NCBI RefSeq assembly: GCF_010672085.1
Contig: NZ_JAAHHT010000075.1
Coordinates: forward strand, 1 to 37,745
Direction of reading: 5' to 3'
Source: Okeania sp. SIO3I5
GTDB taxonomy: Bacteria > Cyanobacteriota > Cyanobacteriia > Cyanobacteriales > Microcoleaceae
Length of the DNA stretch: 37,745 nt
The position numbers and the translations under genes were made by a program. Numbering within the stretch: the stretch's first letter is position 1; the number at the start of each line of letters is the position of its first letter. The notes under the pieces were generated by a model, which ran no database searches, was not told the origin of the DNA, and saw nothing but the letters and a program-made list of their open reading frames with translations. Positions 27,088 to 34,669 of this stretch are shown piece by piece.

Positions 27088-28542
27088 TTAACCTGAAAAC
27101 TGCTGTAATAGTTTTGACATTATTGAAATATGACCGTTGAAAGATAAAATAATCAATATTGTCAGAATCAATTTACCCAAATCTTTGAGAGAAAAATTTT
27201 TCCTTAACCAATACTCAATTTGATAAAAGTACGCCACTATAGTCAACCAACTTGTTAATCCAAAGTAACCAATTAATTCATCGTAATTAGTTAGTTTTGT
27301 TCCTGCCATTCGAGTGCAATATCCAAAATCTCCGAATGTTTGATAGTCACAAATAGCTAAAAATGGTAAAAGAATAATCATCACAATTATAGAAGTTAAA
27401 ACTAGCACAATATGACCATAAAAACCTTGCCATATACTTACTACGTGGGGAACCCACATCGAATATTTTGAAGAAGACTTTTTACTAAAGAGAATATTTT
27501 TATTAGAGAAAATATGGTCAACGTAGGATAACACAACTATAGATAAGATTAGTCCTAATCCTGTAGCTTTTAGAAACAGAGTTTCACTTCCTGGAATTTC
27601 TGAGAAAATCAACCCGATAATCCCACTCCAAAAATCAAAAACTCTAATTATAATCACTGTCCACATCAACAGAAATAAACTTTTTAGCCATGAACTAGGA
27701 TAAGGAAACCATGCAGGCCATTTATTGGCTTTGTTTTCTGTCTGTTGATTTTCCTCTTTATTTTTTCGTTTCTGTTTCCAAGGTGTTTCTTTTGTTAATA
27801 AGTAAGTTTGTTTCCGCGCTCGTTTAATTGCCATACAGTTGTCAATAATGCTGACGAATGACACTATTAAGAAAGGCAAATAAAATGCTTTAATAAATAT
27901 ATCTTCACCATCAGTATTTTCTAGTAAAAAATTGATTAAAATTGCAGATAGAATACCTTGTAAGAAAATTCCAAACACGAAAAACCAAATATAAAAAGCA
28001 ACTTTACGCTTAGTATAAATATATGTAGCTATGGGAATAGTTAAACCTAAAACAGCAGTTAACCACAGACTACATTGAGATAATTTCATCAGTTTATCTA
28101 ATTTCTTTTGCTCAGTTTTCTTTTGATGAGTTTTTATATTTGTCTTTGGATTTGTCTTTGTATTTTGTTGTCGAGCGTGTGATTTTATAGATGCTACAGG
28201 TTTGATGATTTTTTGTTGTTTTGTAGCTTGATTATACAAACTAATAAATTCAGTCCACTGAGGAGAATCTGTACTTATATCTTGACCAGAAATTTTGACA
28301 GAATGAATAGATTTTATGCCTAATTTTACTAGAGCTTTATTAACAAAAGAAACAGATATTTTTTTGTCTGGTACTTCTAGAGATTTTAGAGTTAAACATA
28401 ATACATTATCTAGAATAGTTGCCTGAGTAGTAATTCCTTTCTCTTTCAAAAAATAGTTCAATACAGATGCGATCGCTGTGGCATTTCCCTGTTTAGCAAG
28501 AGTTAATATCTCTGACTTATTCCCTGATTTTGTGGTACTCAT
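27088..28542 (-). CDS. Multi-pass membrane protein of unknown function
   Basis: A 484-aa protein. Residues about 8-95 form a soluble domain (LAKQGNATAIASVLNYFLKE, KISVSFVNKALVKLGIKSI) of a type I have seen at the N-terminus of various cyanobacterial proteins. A basic, Thr/Lys-rich linker (about 105-150) leads into roughly eight hydrophobic helices, for example CSLWLTAVLGLTIPIATYIY, IWFFVFGIFLQGILSAILIN and LILTILIILSFNG. No catalytic or transport signature is recognised. The last residues LLQQFSG and the stop are encoded by a family II terminal repeat (27094-27108), so the native C-terminus may have been replaced. Function unknown. Confidence 0.75.
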   Translation of the reverse strand: MSTTKSGNKSEILTLAKQGNATAIASVLNYFLKEKGITTQATILDNVLCLTLKSLEVPDKKISVSFVNKALVKLGIKSIHSVKISGQDISTDSPQWTEFISLYNQATKQQKIIKPVASIKSHARQQNTKTNPKTNIKTHQKKTEQKKLDKLMKLSQCSLWLTAVLGLTIPIATYIYTKRKVAFYIWFFVFGIFLQGILSAILINFLLENTDGEDIFIKAFYLPFLIVSFVSIIDNCMAIKRARKQTYLLTKETPWKQKRKNKEENQQTENKANKWPAWFPYPSSWLKSLFLLMWTVIIIRVFDFWSGIIGLIFSEIPGSETLFLKATGLGLILSIVVLSYVDHIFSNKNILFSKKSSSKYSMWVPHVVSIWQGFYGHIVLVLTSIIVMIILLPFLAICDYQTFGDFGYCTRMAGTKLTNYDELIGYFGLTSWLTIVAYFYQIEYWLRKNFSLKDLGKLILTILIILSFNGHISIMSKLLQQFSG

Positions 28543-28873
28543 TTCTATATATATTTTCTAAAAAATGATTGAATTTTTATTTGAGGGGTACTCTACCAAG
28601 AATCTACACAACTCCGCATCAGTGGATTTACTCATTTTTTCTATTCTTTTAATTATTAAGTAGTCATGCTTTTAGGAATTTCCTAGTTGAGAGAGGGAAA
28701 ACTTACAGCGCTTTTCTTTCTTGATGAACCACATCGTCACAACCAAAACCCTGTAGGGACGTTCCATGGAACGTCCCTACTGTGGTCTACTTAACTGAAA
28801 AGCACTGTAACTGGAAGTCAATAGGATGTGTAATTAATTTTGCTTATGAACTTAAATTATTAATTATTAATTG
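28543..28873. repeat. Spacer with family II element and AT-rich tail
   Basis: No gene. Contains the family II element at 28703-28810 and an AT-rich TTAATTATTAATTG repeat (28854-28888) that overlaps the end of thiO and could act as a weak terminator. Confidence 0.6.
28703..28810. mobile_element. MITE-like element, family II (best-preserved copy)
   Basis: 108 bp with TTACAGCGCTTTTC on the left and TGAAAAGCACTGTAA on the right; central 28-bp palindrome at 28753-28780 identical to that at 3043-3070. Confidence 0.75.
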
Positions 28874-29980
28874 TTAATTATTAATTATTTCGACTTCCAC
28901 AAACCGAGAATAATTAAAAGCTTTTAATAAGGGGTTATATTGATCATTCCAAATTAGATCAGCTATCAATATTCCTGTTACAGGAGCTAATAAAATTCCA
29001 TTCCGATAATGCCCAGTTGCTAAAGTCAAATTATCATAATTACTTTTTCCTAATATCGGCATTTCATCAGGAGTATTAGGACGAAAACCCCACCAAAATT
29101 CTAAGATTTTGTAATTCCTTAAAACTGGATATAATCGAATTGCATTTCCTAATAATTGTTGAATTCCTGCTGCCGTATTTCCATCAACAAATCCGATATT
29201 TTCACAGGTTGCACCAATAATTATTCTGCCATCTTTGCGCGGTACAATATAAGTTTGATTTCCAAATAAAACTTGCTGTAAAGGTAAATTTTTTGTACTT
29301 ACATCTGAGGGAATTTTTAATGATAACATTTGCCCTTTTGTAGGAAAAACGGGAATTGGTAATAACTCCTGAGACCATGCACCTGTAGCTAAGACATAAT
29401 GTTCTGCTTCTAATTCACCTATTGATGTTTTGAGACTTTGAATTTTTCCTTTTTGGCGAATTATTTCTGTGACAAATCCTGCTTGAATCTCAATTTTTAA
29501 TTCTTTAGCTGCGGCAATCATTGATTGATACAAATAACGACTATCTACTTGCCCATCTTGAGAGTAAAACCAACCGCCAATTACTTCAGGACTTAATCCT
29601 GGTTGATATTGATGAATTGCTACTTGATTTAGCCATTGATAATTTAGGTTTGGTAAAGCATAATTTTTTCTGTCTTTTACTGCATAAACCGGAGTTAAAA
29701 TTCCACAAGGCCAATACCCAGTTGGTAAACCACTAATTGATTCTATTTTTTTTACCCATTCTGGATATAATGCCCGACTTTTTAAACATAAATCCAACAT
29801 TTTTCCAGGGGGAATAGCTTCAGCTTGTGGAGCCAACATTCCCGCAGCAGCATTTGTAGCAATTTGCTGAAAATTTCGGCTAATAACTGTTACTTTTGCA
29901 CCGCGAAGTTGAAGTTCTATTGCTATTGATAGACCGATAATACCGCCACCAATAATTAGGATTTCATTTGATTTATTCAT
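28874..29980 (-). CDS. thiO: Glycine oxidase ThiO
   Basis: A 368-aa FAD enzyme of the D-amino-acid oxidase fold. ThiO oxidises glycine to the imine used to build the thiazole part of thiamine. The N-terminal dinucleotide-binding motif is IIGGGIIGLSIAIELQLRG; NAAAGMLAPQAEA and the C-terminal GHYRNGILLAPVTG (FAD contact) are typical of ThiO. WWGFRPNTPDEMPILG is another family block. Here it is stand-alone; some cyanobacteria carry it fused to ThiG. No TPP riboswitch is visible upstream, where a purine-rich GAAGAAG tract (29985-30050) and the 59-bp array begin. Confidence in family is high, in exact substrate moderate. Confidence 0.88.
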   Translation of the reverse strand: MNKSNEILIIGGGIIGLSIAIELQLRGAKVTVISRNFQQIATNAAAGMLAPQAEAIPPGKMLDLCLKSRALYPEWVKKIESISGLPTGYWPCGILTPVYAVKDRKNYALPNLNYQWLNQVAIHQYQPGLSPEVIGGWFYSQDGQVDSRYLYQSMIAAAKELKIEIQAGFVTEIIRQKGKIQSLKTSIGELEAEHYVLATGAWSQELLPIPVFPTKGQMLSLKIPSDVSTKNLPLQQVLFGNQTYIVPRKDGRIIIGATCENIGFVDGNTAAGIQQLLGNAIRLYPVLRNYKILEFWWGFRPNTPDEMPILGKSNYDNLTLATGHYRNGILLAPVTGILIADLIWNDQYNPLLKAFNYSRFVEVEIINN

Positions 29981-30682
29981 ATTGAAGTAAGAAAGAAGTA
30001 AGAAGGAAGAATAGATAAGAGAGAAGGAAGAAGGAAGAAGGAAGAAAAAAGAAGTAAATCAAAAGAGCAAGGCATGGATTTTTAAATCCGTATATCCGTG
30101 GCAAAATCCGTGTGTGCGAAGCTCTATATTTATTAACTCTAATCATCCGTATATCCGTGGCAAAATCCGTGTGTGCGAAAGTCTATATTTATTAACTCTA
30201 ATCATCCGTATATCCGTGGCAAAATCCGTGTGTGCGAAGCTCTATATTTATTAACTCTAATCAGAAGTAAATCAAAAGAGCAAGGCATGGATTTTTAAAT
30301 CCGTATATCCGTGGCAAAATCCGTGTGTGCGAAAGTCTATATTTATTAACTCTAATCATCCGTATATCCGTGGCAAAATCTGTGTGGGCGAAGCTCTATA
30401 TTTATTAACTCTAATCAGAAGTAAATCAAAAGAGCAAGGCATGGATTTTTAAATCCGTATATCCGTGGCAAAATCCGTGTGTGCGAAGGTCTATATTTAT
30501 TAACTCTAATCATCCGTATATCCGTGGCAAAATCCGTGTGTGCGAAGGTCTATATTTATTAACTCTAATCATCCGTATATCCGTGGCAAAATCCGTGTGT
30601 GCGAAGGTCTATATTTATTAACTCTAATCATCCGTATATCCGTGGCAAAATCCGTGTGTGCGAAGGTCTATATTTATTAACT
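29981..30682. repeat. Spacer occupied by GAAGAAG tract and 59-bp tandem array
   Basis: No gene. Positions 29985-30050 are purine-rich AAGAAGG/AAGAAGTAA repeats; the remainder is the tandem array described separately. Confidence 0.8.
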
Positions 30683-30714
30683 CTAATCATCCATATATCT
30701 GTGGCAAAATCTGT
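30050..30714. repeat. 59-bp tandem array with interspersed 36-bp spacer
   Basis: Nine full units start at 30086, 30145, 30204, 30299, 30358, 30453, 30512, 30571 and 30630, with a partial unit at 30689. Each begins ATCCGTATATCCGTGGCAAA and continues through GTGTGTGCGAA to TTATTAACTCTAATC. A second 36-bp block (agaagtaaatcaaaagagca... ) precedes the 1st, 4th and 6th units, giving a higher-order pattern B-AAA-B-AA-B-AAAA-a. The period is not a multiple of 3. The last partial unit overlaps the 3' end of the 2Fe-2S gene. Confidence 0.92.
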
Positions 30715-31051
30715 GTTTACCAGGAGACCAAACAATCTCAGAACCTTGCCCCCAAAAACCATTATATTTAGTTACTTTTATATCTCCTAAAACCTTCACT
30801 TGACAGGATAAACGTTTCTGAGAATTAGGAGAATGGGGAGGTAAAGAAAGTCTCGATTTTTCTCGCCATTGAAGTTGAGAAACTTCTCCTTCTATTTCCA
30901 CAGCACAAGTGCCACAAGTACCAATACCACGACAGTTAATAATTGAAGCATTGCCATTATGAACATCAACATTATTTTTCAGTAACACTTGACGGAGATT
31001 TGCACCAATATCACAAGTAATAATTTTACCCTGAGCCTGAATTTTAACCAT
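30683..31051 (-). CDS. 2Fe-2S ferredoxin-like protein with repeat-derived C-terminus
   Basis: A 122-aa small electron-transfer protein. Cys40, Cys46 and Cys49 (CRGIGTCGTC) and Cys83 form a C-x5-C-x2-C...C cluster-binding set of the adrenodoxin-like spacing, within a beta-grasp fold. The core ends near GFWGQGSE (about 105). The last 12 or so residues (GKHRFCHRYMDD) and the stop codon come from the 59-bp repeat, so the original C-terminus was probably lost or extended when the array grew. Redox partner unknown; thiO and cimA neighbours are not obvious partners. Confidence 0.85.
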   Translation of the reverse strand: MVKIQAQGKIITCDIGANLRQVLLKNNVDVHNGNASIINCRGIGTCGTCAVEIEGEVSQLQWREKSRLSLPPHSPNSQKRLSCQVKVLGDIKVTKYNGFWGQGSEIVWSPGKHRFCHRYMDD

Positions 31052-31146
31052 AAAAAGTTATTTAGTTATATTGACTAATATTGATTATATATCAATAGAT
31101 AAAAATTCACATAATAAAGTAAGCTAGGGTGGATAATATCAATTCC

Positions 31147-31404
31147 GGTAGTATAGGCACAATTAAATATCGTAGGGGTTTGGTCTCCAAACCCTTAGCA
31201 AATTAGGAGTTTTTGCCTGTTTGAGAATCTTCGATAGTATAGGCACAATTAAATATCGTAGGGGTTTGGTCTCCAAACCCTTAGCAAATTAGGAGTTTTT
31301 GCCTGTTTGAGAATCTTCGATAGTATAGGCACAATTAAATATCGTAGGGGTTTGGTCTCCAAACCCTTAGCAAATTAGGAGTTTTTGCCTGTTTGAGAGT
31401 CTCC
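31147..31404. repeat. 86-bp tandem array, three copies
   Basis: GTATAGGCACAATTAAATAT starts at 31151, 31237 and 31323. Each unit contains a hairpin GTAGGGGTTTGG-TCT-CCAAACCC and ends with GTTTTTGCCTGTTTGAGA. Copies are almost identical, so the expansion is recent. Confidence 0.92.
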
Positions 31405-31556
31405 GAAATCCAAAGTAAGCAGATTTGAAATAAATATTAATTCCCATATATCCATGGTAAACCTTTGAATGATAAAGTTTAAATTAAGTTGAAAAAATTT
31501 GTAATTTGTGACTATCTTCCCTCAAACTAGGTTGTATGATAAACTAATATACTACC

Positions 31557-32002
31557 TAATATCAAATCCGCTTACTTTGGAGAATAAGGTTCTAAAAGAG
31601 GCAAAAACTCCAAATTTGAGAAGGGTTTGGAGAGCAAACCCCTACGATATTTATATTGTAGTAAAAAATTGAGCAGGGTTTGGAGAGCAAACCCCTACGA
31701 TGTTTATATTGTAGTAAAAAATTGAGCAGGGTTTGGAGAGCAAACCCCTACGATGTTTATATTGTAGCCAAAAATTGAGCAGGGTTTGGAGAGCAAACCC
31801 CTACGATGTTTATATTGTAGCCAAAAATTGAGCAGGGTTTGGAGAGCAAACCCCTACGATGTTTATATTGTAGCCAAAAATTGAGCAGGGTTTGGAGAGC
31901 AAACCCCTACGATGTTTATATTGTAGTAAAAAATTGAGCAGGGTTTGGAGAGCAAACCCCTACGAGGGATGAATTGTACCGATACTACCGGATTTGATAT
32001 AA
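31557..32002. mobile_element. Family III-type segment enclosing the 53-bp array
   Basis: Left end TAATATCAAATCCG, right end CGGATTTGATATAA, 446 bp apart. The same type of ends encloses the 7-bp array at 3466-3726. Whether this is one element with an expanded interior or a chance pair of solo ends cannot be decided here. Confidence 0.5.
31623..31970. repeat. 53-bp tandem array, seven copies
   Basis: Units start with GGGTTTGGAGAGCAAACCCC at 31623, 31676, 31729, 31782, 31835, 31888 and 31941, followed by TACGATGTTTATATTGTAG and AAAAATTGAGCA. Copies differ mainly by gtagt versus gtagcc. Each unit contains a hairpin GGGTTTG-GAGAG-CAAACCC. Confidence 0.93.
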
Positions 32003-32027
32003 CACCTAAAACCTACCACCAATCACC

Positions 32028-33626
32028 ATGAACAAAATTTGGATTTATGACACAACTCTGCGCGACGGCGCCCAACGAGAAGGACTATCCCTATCTCTGG
32101 AAGACAAACTACGCATTGCCCACCAACTCGACAGTTTAGGGATTCCATTTATCGAAGGAGGTTGGCCTGGTGCAAATCCTAAAGACGTACAGTTTTTCTG
32201 GCAACTCAAAGAGCAACCCCTAACTCAAGCAGAAGTCGTAGCATTTTGTTCCACCCGTCGTCCCGGAAAACAGGCAGCATCCGATCCTACTCTTCAACCT
32301 ATTTTGTCTGCGGGTACGCGCTGGGTGACAATTTTTGGCAAATCCTGGGATCTGCACGTTACCGAAGGGTTGAAAACTACTCTCGAAGAAAATTTGGCGA
32401 TGATTTCAGATACAATTGCCTATCTGTGCAGTCAAAGTCGGCACGTTATCTATGATGCGGAACATTGGTTTGATGGTTATAAACATAATCCTGATTATGC
32501 TTTGCAAACTTTAGCTGCTGCCAACAATGCTGGAGCAGAATGGTTAGTTCTGTGCGACACTAACGGCGGTACTCTTCCCCACGAAGTTAGTCAGATAGTG
32601 GCAGATGTTTCTCAAGCGTTACCTAATGCTAAGTTAGGCATTCACACTCATAATGATTCTGGAACTGCCGTTGCCAATGCTTTGTCTGCGGTGATGGAAG
32701 GAGCGCGGATGGTACAAGGAACTATTAATGGTTATGGGGAGCGTTGTGGTAATGCTAATCTCTGTAGTTTAATTCCTAATTTGCAAATCAAGTTGGGTTA
32801 TGACTGCATTCAGTCACAACAACTGGAAAAATTGACTCAGACGAGTCGAGGTATCAGTGAAATAGTTAATCTTGCTCCTGACGATCATGCACCATTTGTG
32901 GGTTTGTCAGCATTTGCGCACAAGGGTGGTATTCATGTGTCGGCAGTCGAACGTAACCCTCTAACTTACGAACATATTCAACCGCAACAAATAGGTAATA
33001 GTCGTCGGATTGTGATTTCTGATCAAGCAGGTTTGAGTAATGTGTTGGCAAAGGCGAAAAGTTTCGGTATTGAACTCGATCGCCAAAACCCTGCTTGTCG
33101 GCAAATTTTGGATAAATTAAAAGAGTTGGAAAATCAGGGATATCAATTTGAGGCAGCGGAGGCGAGTTTTGAATTATTAATGCGAACTGCTTTGGAGCAA
33201 CGGCAGCAGTTTTTTGAGATTAAGGGTTTCCAGGTGCATTTGGATAAGGAAAGTAGTAACGTTTCTAATTCTCTAGCAACCGTGAAGCTTGCTGTTGATG
33301 GTAGAGATATTCTAGAAGTTGCGGAAGGAAACGGTCCCGTTTCTGCTTTAGATGCTGCTTTGCGGAAAGCGTTAGGAAATTTTTATCCAGCGATCGCTAA
33401 TTTTCACTTAACAGATTATAAGGTGAGAATTTTGGATGGTGGAGCGGGTACTTCTGCTAAAACTAGGGTATTAATTGAGTCGAGTAATAGTCAGCAAAGG
33501 TGGACGACTGTGGGAGTTTCTACTAATATTTTGGATGCTTCTTATCAGGCAGTTGTTGAAGGTTTGGAGTATGGTTTAATGTTGGAAAGTCAGTGTCAAG
33601 AAACTGTGGTGAGTGTGGTTTCATAA
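32028..33626 (+). CDS. cimA: (R)-citramalate synthase
   Basis: A 532-aa enzyme that condenses pyruvate with acetyl-CoA to citramalate, the threonine-independent entry to isoleucine synthesis. The N-terminal TIM-barrel (HMGL-like) starts WIYDTTLRDGAQREGLSLS; metal-binding His pair is in GIHTHNDSGTAVANAL and the GYGERCGNANL block is typical. The C-terminal part (VKLAVDGRDILEVAEGNGPV) is the LeuA-type allosteric dimerisation domain that binds isoleucine for feedback control. Length and motifs fit the long CimA group (GSU1798 type) better than 2-isopropylmalate or homocitrate synthase. Monocistronic; the 53-bp array ends 57 bp upstream. Confidence 0.92.
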   Translation: MNKIWIYDTTLRDGAQREGLSLSLEDKLRIAHQLDSLGIPFIEGGWPGANPKDVQFFWQLKEQPLTQAEVVAFCSTRRPGKQAASDPTLQPILSAGTRWVTIFGKSWDLHVTEGLKTTLEENLAMISDTIAYLCSQSRHVIYDAEHWFDGYKHNPDYALQTLAAANNAGAEWLVLCDTNGGTLPHEVSQIVADVSQALPNAKLGIHTHNDSGTAVANALSAVMEGARMVQGTINGYGERCGNANLCSLIPNLQIKLGYDCIQSQQLEKLTQTSRGISEIVNLAPDDHAPFVGLSAFAHKGGIHVSAVERNPLTYEHIQPQQIGNSRRIVISDQAGLSNVLAKAKSFGIELDRQNPACRQILDKLKELENQGYQFEAAEASFELLMRTALEQRQQFFEIKGFQVHLDKESSNVSNSLATVKLAVDGRDILEVAEGNGPVSALDAALRKALGNFYPAIANFHLTDYKVRILDGGAGTSAKTRVLIESSNSQQRWTTVGVSTNILDASYQAVVEGLEYGLMLESQCQETVVSVVS

Positions 33627-33650
33627 ACTGTAGTGGTGAGTGTGGTGTAG

Positions 33651-33694
33651 GGTGCGTTTCGCTGCGCGACATGAAAAGTGAAACGTAACGCACC
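33651..33694. terminator. Hairpin-forming repeat after cimA
   Basis: GGTGCGTT (33651-33658) pairs with AACGCACC (33687-33694), with further inner complementarity (TTTCGCT / AGTGAAA). Located 25 nt after the cimA stop. A repeat type often seen after cyanobacterial genes; no U-tract follows, so termination is only possible. Confidence 0.45.
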
Positions 33695-33746
33695 GCAATA
33701 CTAAAACTCACCTTATATCAAGTCTCATTAATTAGCCATAATAAAA

Positions 33747-33786
33747 ACTTACGCAAAATATGAGAATATACACCATCTGTTTAAAA
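33747..33786. mobile_element. Truncated family I element before antitoxin gene
   Basis: ACTTACGCAAAATATGAGAA and the following atatacaccat match the left half of 14023-14121, then the match ends and AAAAGGAG, the ribosome-binding site of the antitoxin gene, begins. Confidence 0.65.
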
Positions 33787-33799
33787 GGAGATCAAAAAA

Positions 33800-34045
33800 A
33801 TGAGCGTGGTTATTCCTGATGACGTGCTGATATCTGCTGGAATGTCTGAAGCACAATTAAAGTTGGAAATTGCTATTATGTTATTTCAACAAGATAGAAT
33901 TAGTATTGGTAAAGCACGTCGTTTGGCTGGAATTAATTTGTTAGAGTTTCAGCGAGAAATTGCCGAACGTGGTATTTGCATCCATTACGATGTTGAGGAG
34001 TTTGAGGATGATATTAAAACTTTGCAGGAAATGGGTAGGTTATGA
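33800..34045 (+). CDS. UPF0175-family antitoxin
   Basis: An 81-aa small protein of the UPF0175 family, usually the antitoxin next to a DUF3368 PIN toxin. It starts with VVIPDDVLISAGMSEAQLKL and has the typical helix-turn-helix-like ISIGKARRLAGINLLEFQRE and a C-terminal acidic tail (HYDVEEFEDDIKTL) that probably binds the toxin. GGAG at 33787-33790 lies 9 nt upstream of ATG. The stop overlaps the toxin start (ATGA at 34042-34045), ensuring coupled synthesis. Probably autoregulates its promoter, as usual for such pairs (inference). Confidence 0.88.
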   Translation: MSVVIPDDVLISAGMSEAQLKLEIAIMLFQQDRISIGKARRLAGINLLEFQREIAERGICIHYDVEEFEDDIKTLQEMGRL

Positions 34046-34530
34046 TTGTTGTCAGCGATACTTCACCTATTACTAATTTGTCGGCAGTGGGAGCTTTGGA
34101 ACTTCTTCATCAACTTTACGATCGCGTCATTATTCCTCAAGCAGTTTATGATGAAATGGCTTCTTTAGGATATCAAGTGCCAGGTACAGTTGAGGTTCAA
34201 ACTTTAGATTGGATCGAAAACCGAACAGTTGAAAATCGCCAGCGAGTTGAGGAGTTAAAAGTTGATTTAGATATGGGAGAAGCAGAAGCAATTATTTTAG
34301 CTTTGGAACTGGATGCAGATTTGTTACTGCTAGACGAGCGTAGAGGAAGAAGGGTAGCTTTGGAGTTGGGAGTGAGGAAAATAAGTGGGTTGTTAGCTGT
34401 ATTGCAGGAAGCTAAGACAAAAGGTCTGATTTTAGAAATTAAGCCAATTTTGGATCGGTTAATTTCTGAAAATAATTTTCGGATTAGCGTTAGTCTCTAC
34501 AATAGAGTTTTACAATTTGCTGGTGAGTGA
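34042..34530 (+). CDS. DUF3368 PIN-domain toxin
   Basis: A 162-aa PIN-fold protein, in this family a metal-dependent ribonuclease toxin. The start IVVSDTSPITNLSAVGALEL carries the first conserved Asp; YDEMASLG has the second acid; MGEAEAIILALELDADLLLL and LLDERRGR supply the remaining acids. The order matches the DUF3368 family. Overlaps the antitoxin gene by 4 nt. All active-site acids appear present, so the toxin is likely functional. RNA target unknown. Confidence 0.88.
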   Translation: MIVVSDTSPITNLSAVGALELLHQLYDRVIIPQAVYDEMASLGYQVPGTVEVQTLDWIENRTVENRQRVEELKVDLDMGEAEAIILALELDADLLLLDERRGRRVALELGVRKISGLLAVLQEAKTKGLILEIKPILDRLISENNFRISVSLYNRVLQFAGE

Positions 34531-34576
34531 AGTTGTTTGAGTTTAATAGCGATCGCTCCTTTCGCTTATCCCAAAC

Positions 34577-34621
34577 AAAAGCGATCGCTCCCACCAGACA
34601 TTATCGGGGGCGATCGTTTTT
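34577..34621. terminator. Bidirectional hairpin terminator built on HIP1
   Basis: AAAAGCGATCGCTCCC (34577-34592) pairs with GGGGGCGATCGTTTTT (34606-34621) around a 13-nt loop, with A-tract and T-tract on the two sides. It lies between the converging toxin and radical SAM genes and can terminate both. The stem contains the cyanobacterial HIP1 octamer; another HIP1 lies at about 34550. Confidence 0.7.
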
Positions 34622-34669
34622 GTTAAAAGCTTAAACATCTTTTTTGCCAGTCGGGACTATTGAATAGCT

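Larger units (their letters stand above)
31052..32027. repeat. Spacer with two facing tandem arrays before cimA
   Basis: No gene. Left array 31147-31404 (86-bp period) and right array 31623-31970 (53-bp period) carry the same GTTTGG-type palindrome in opposite orientation. The outer edges are also inverted (CCGGTAGTATAGGCACAATT on the left, AATTGTACCGATACTACCGG on the right). The promoter of cimA must lie in or just after the right array, which ends about 57 bp before its start codon. Confidence 0.8.

Noticed and set aside
29985-30050. TPP riboswitch upstream of thiO
   Set aside because: The region is a simple purine-rich repeat and lacks the conserved thi-box elements.
30050-30714. CRISPR array at the 59-bp repeats
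   Set aside because: Units are directly adjacent and nearly identical over their full length, without unique spacers; no cas genes are present. It is a tandem array.
30599-30790. Plus-strand frame across the array and ferredoxin gene
   Set aside because: It is translated tandem repeat and antisense of the conserved 2Fe-2S gene.
31623-31970. CRISPR array at the 53-bp repeats
   Set aside because: The stretches between the palindromic cores are the same in every unit, so they are not spacers.
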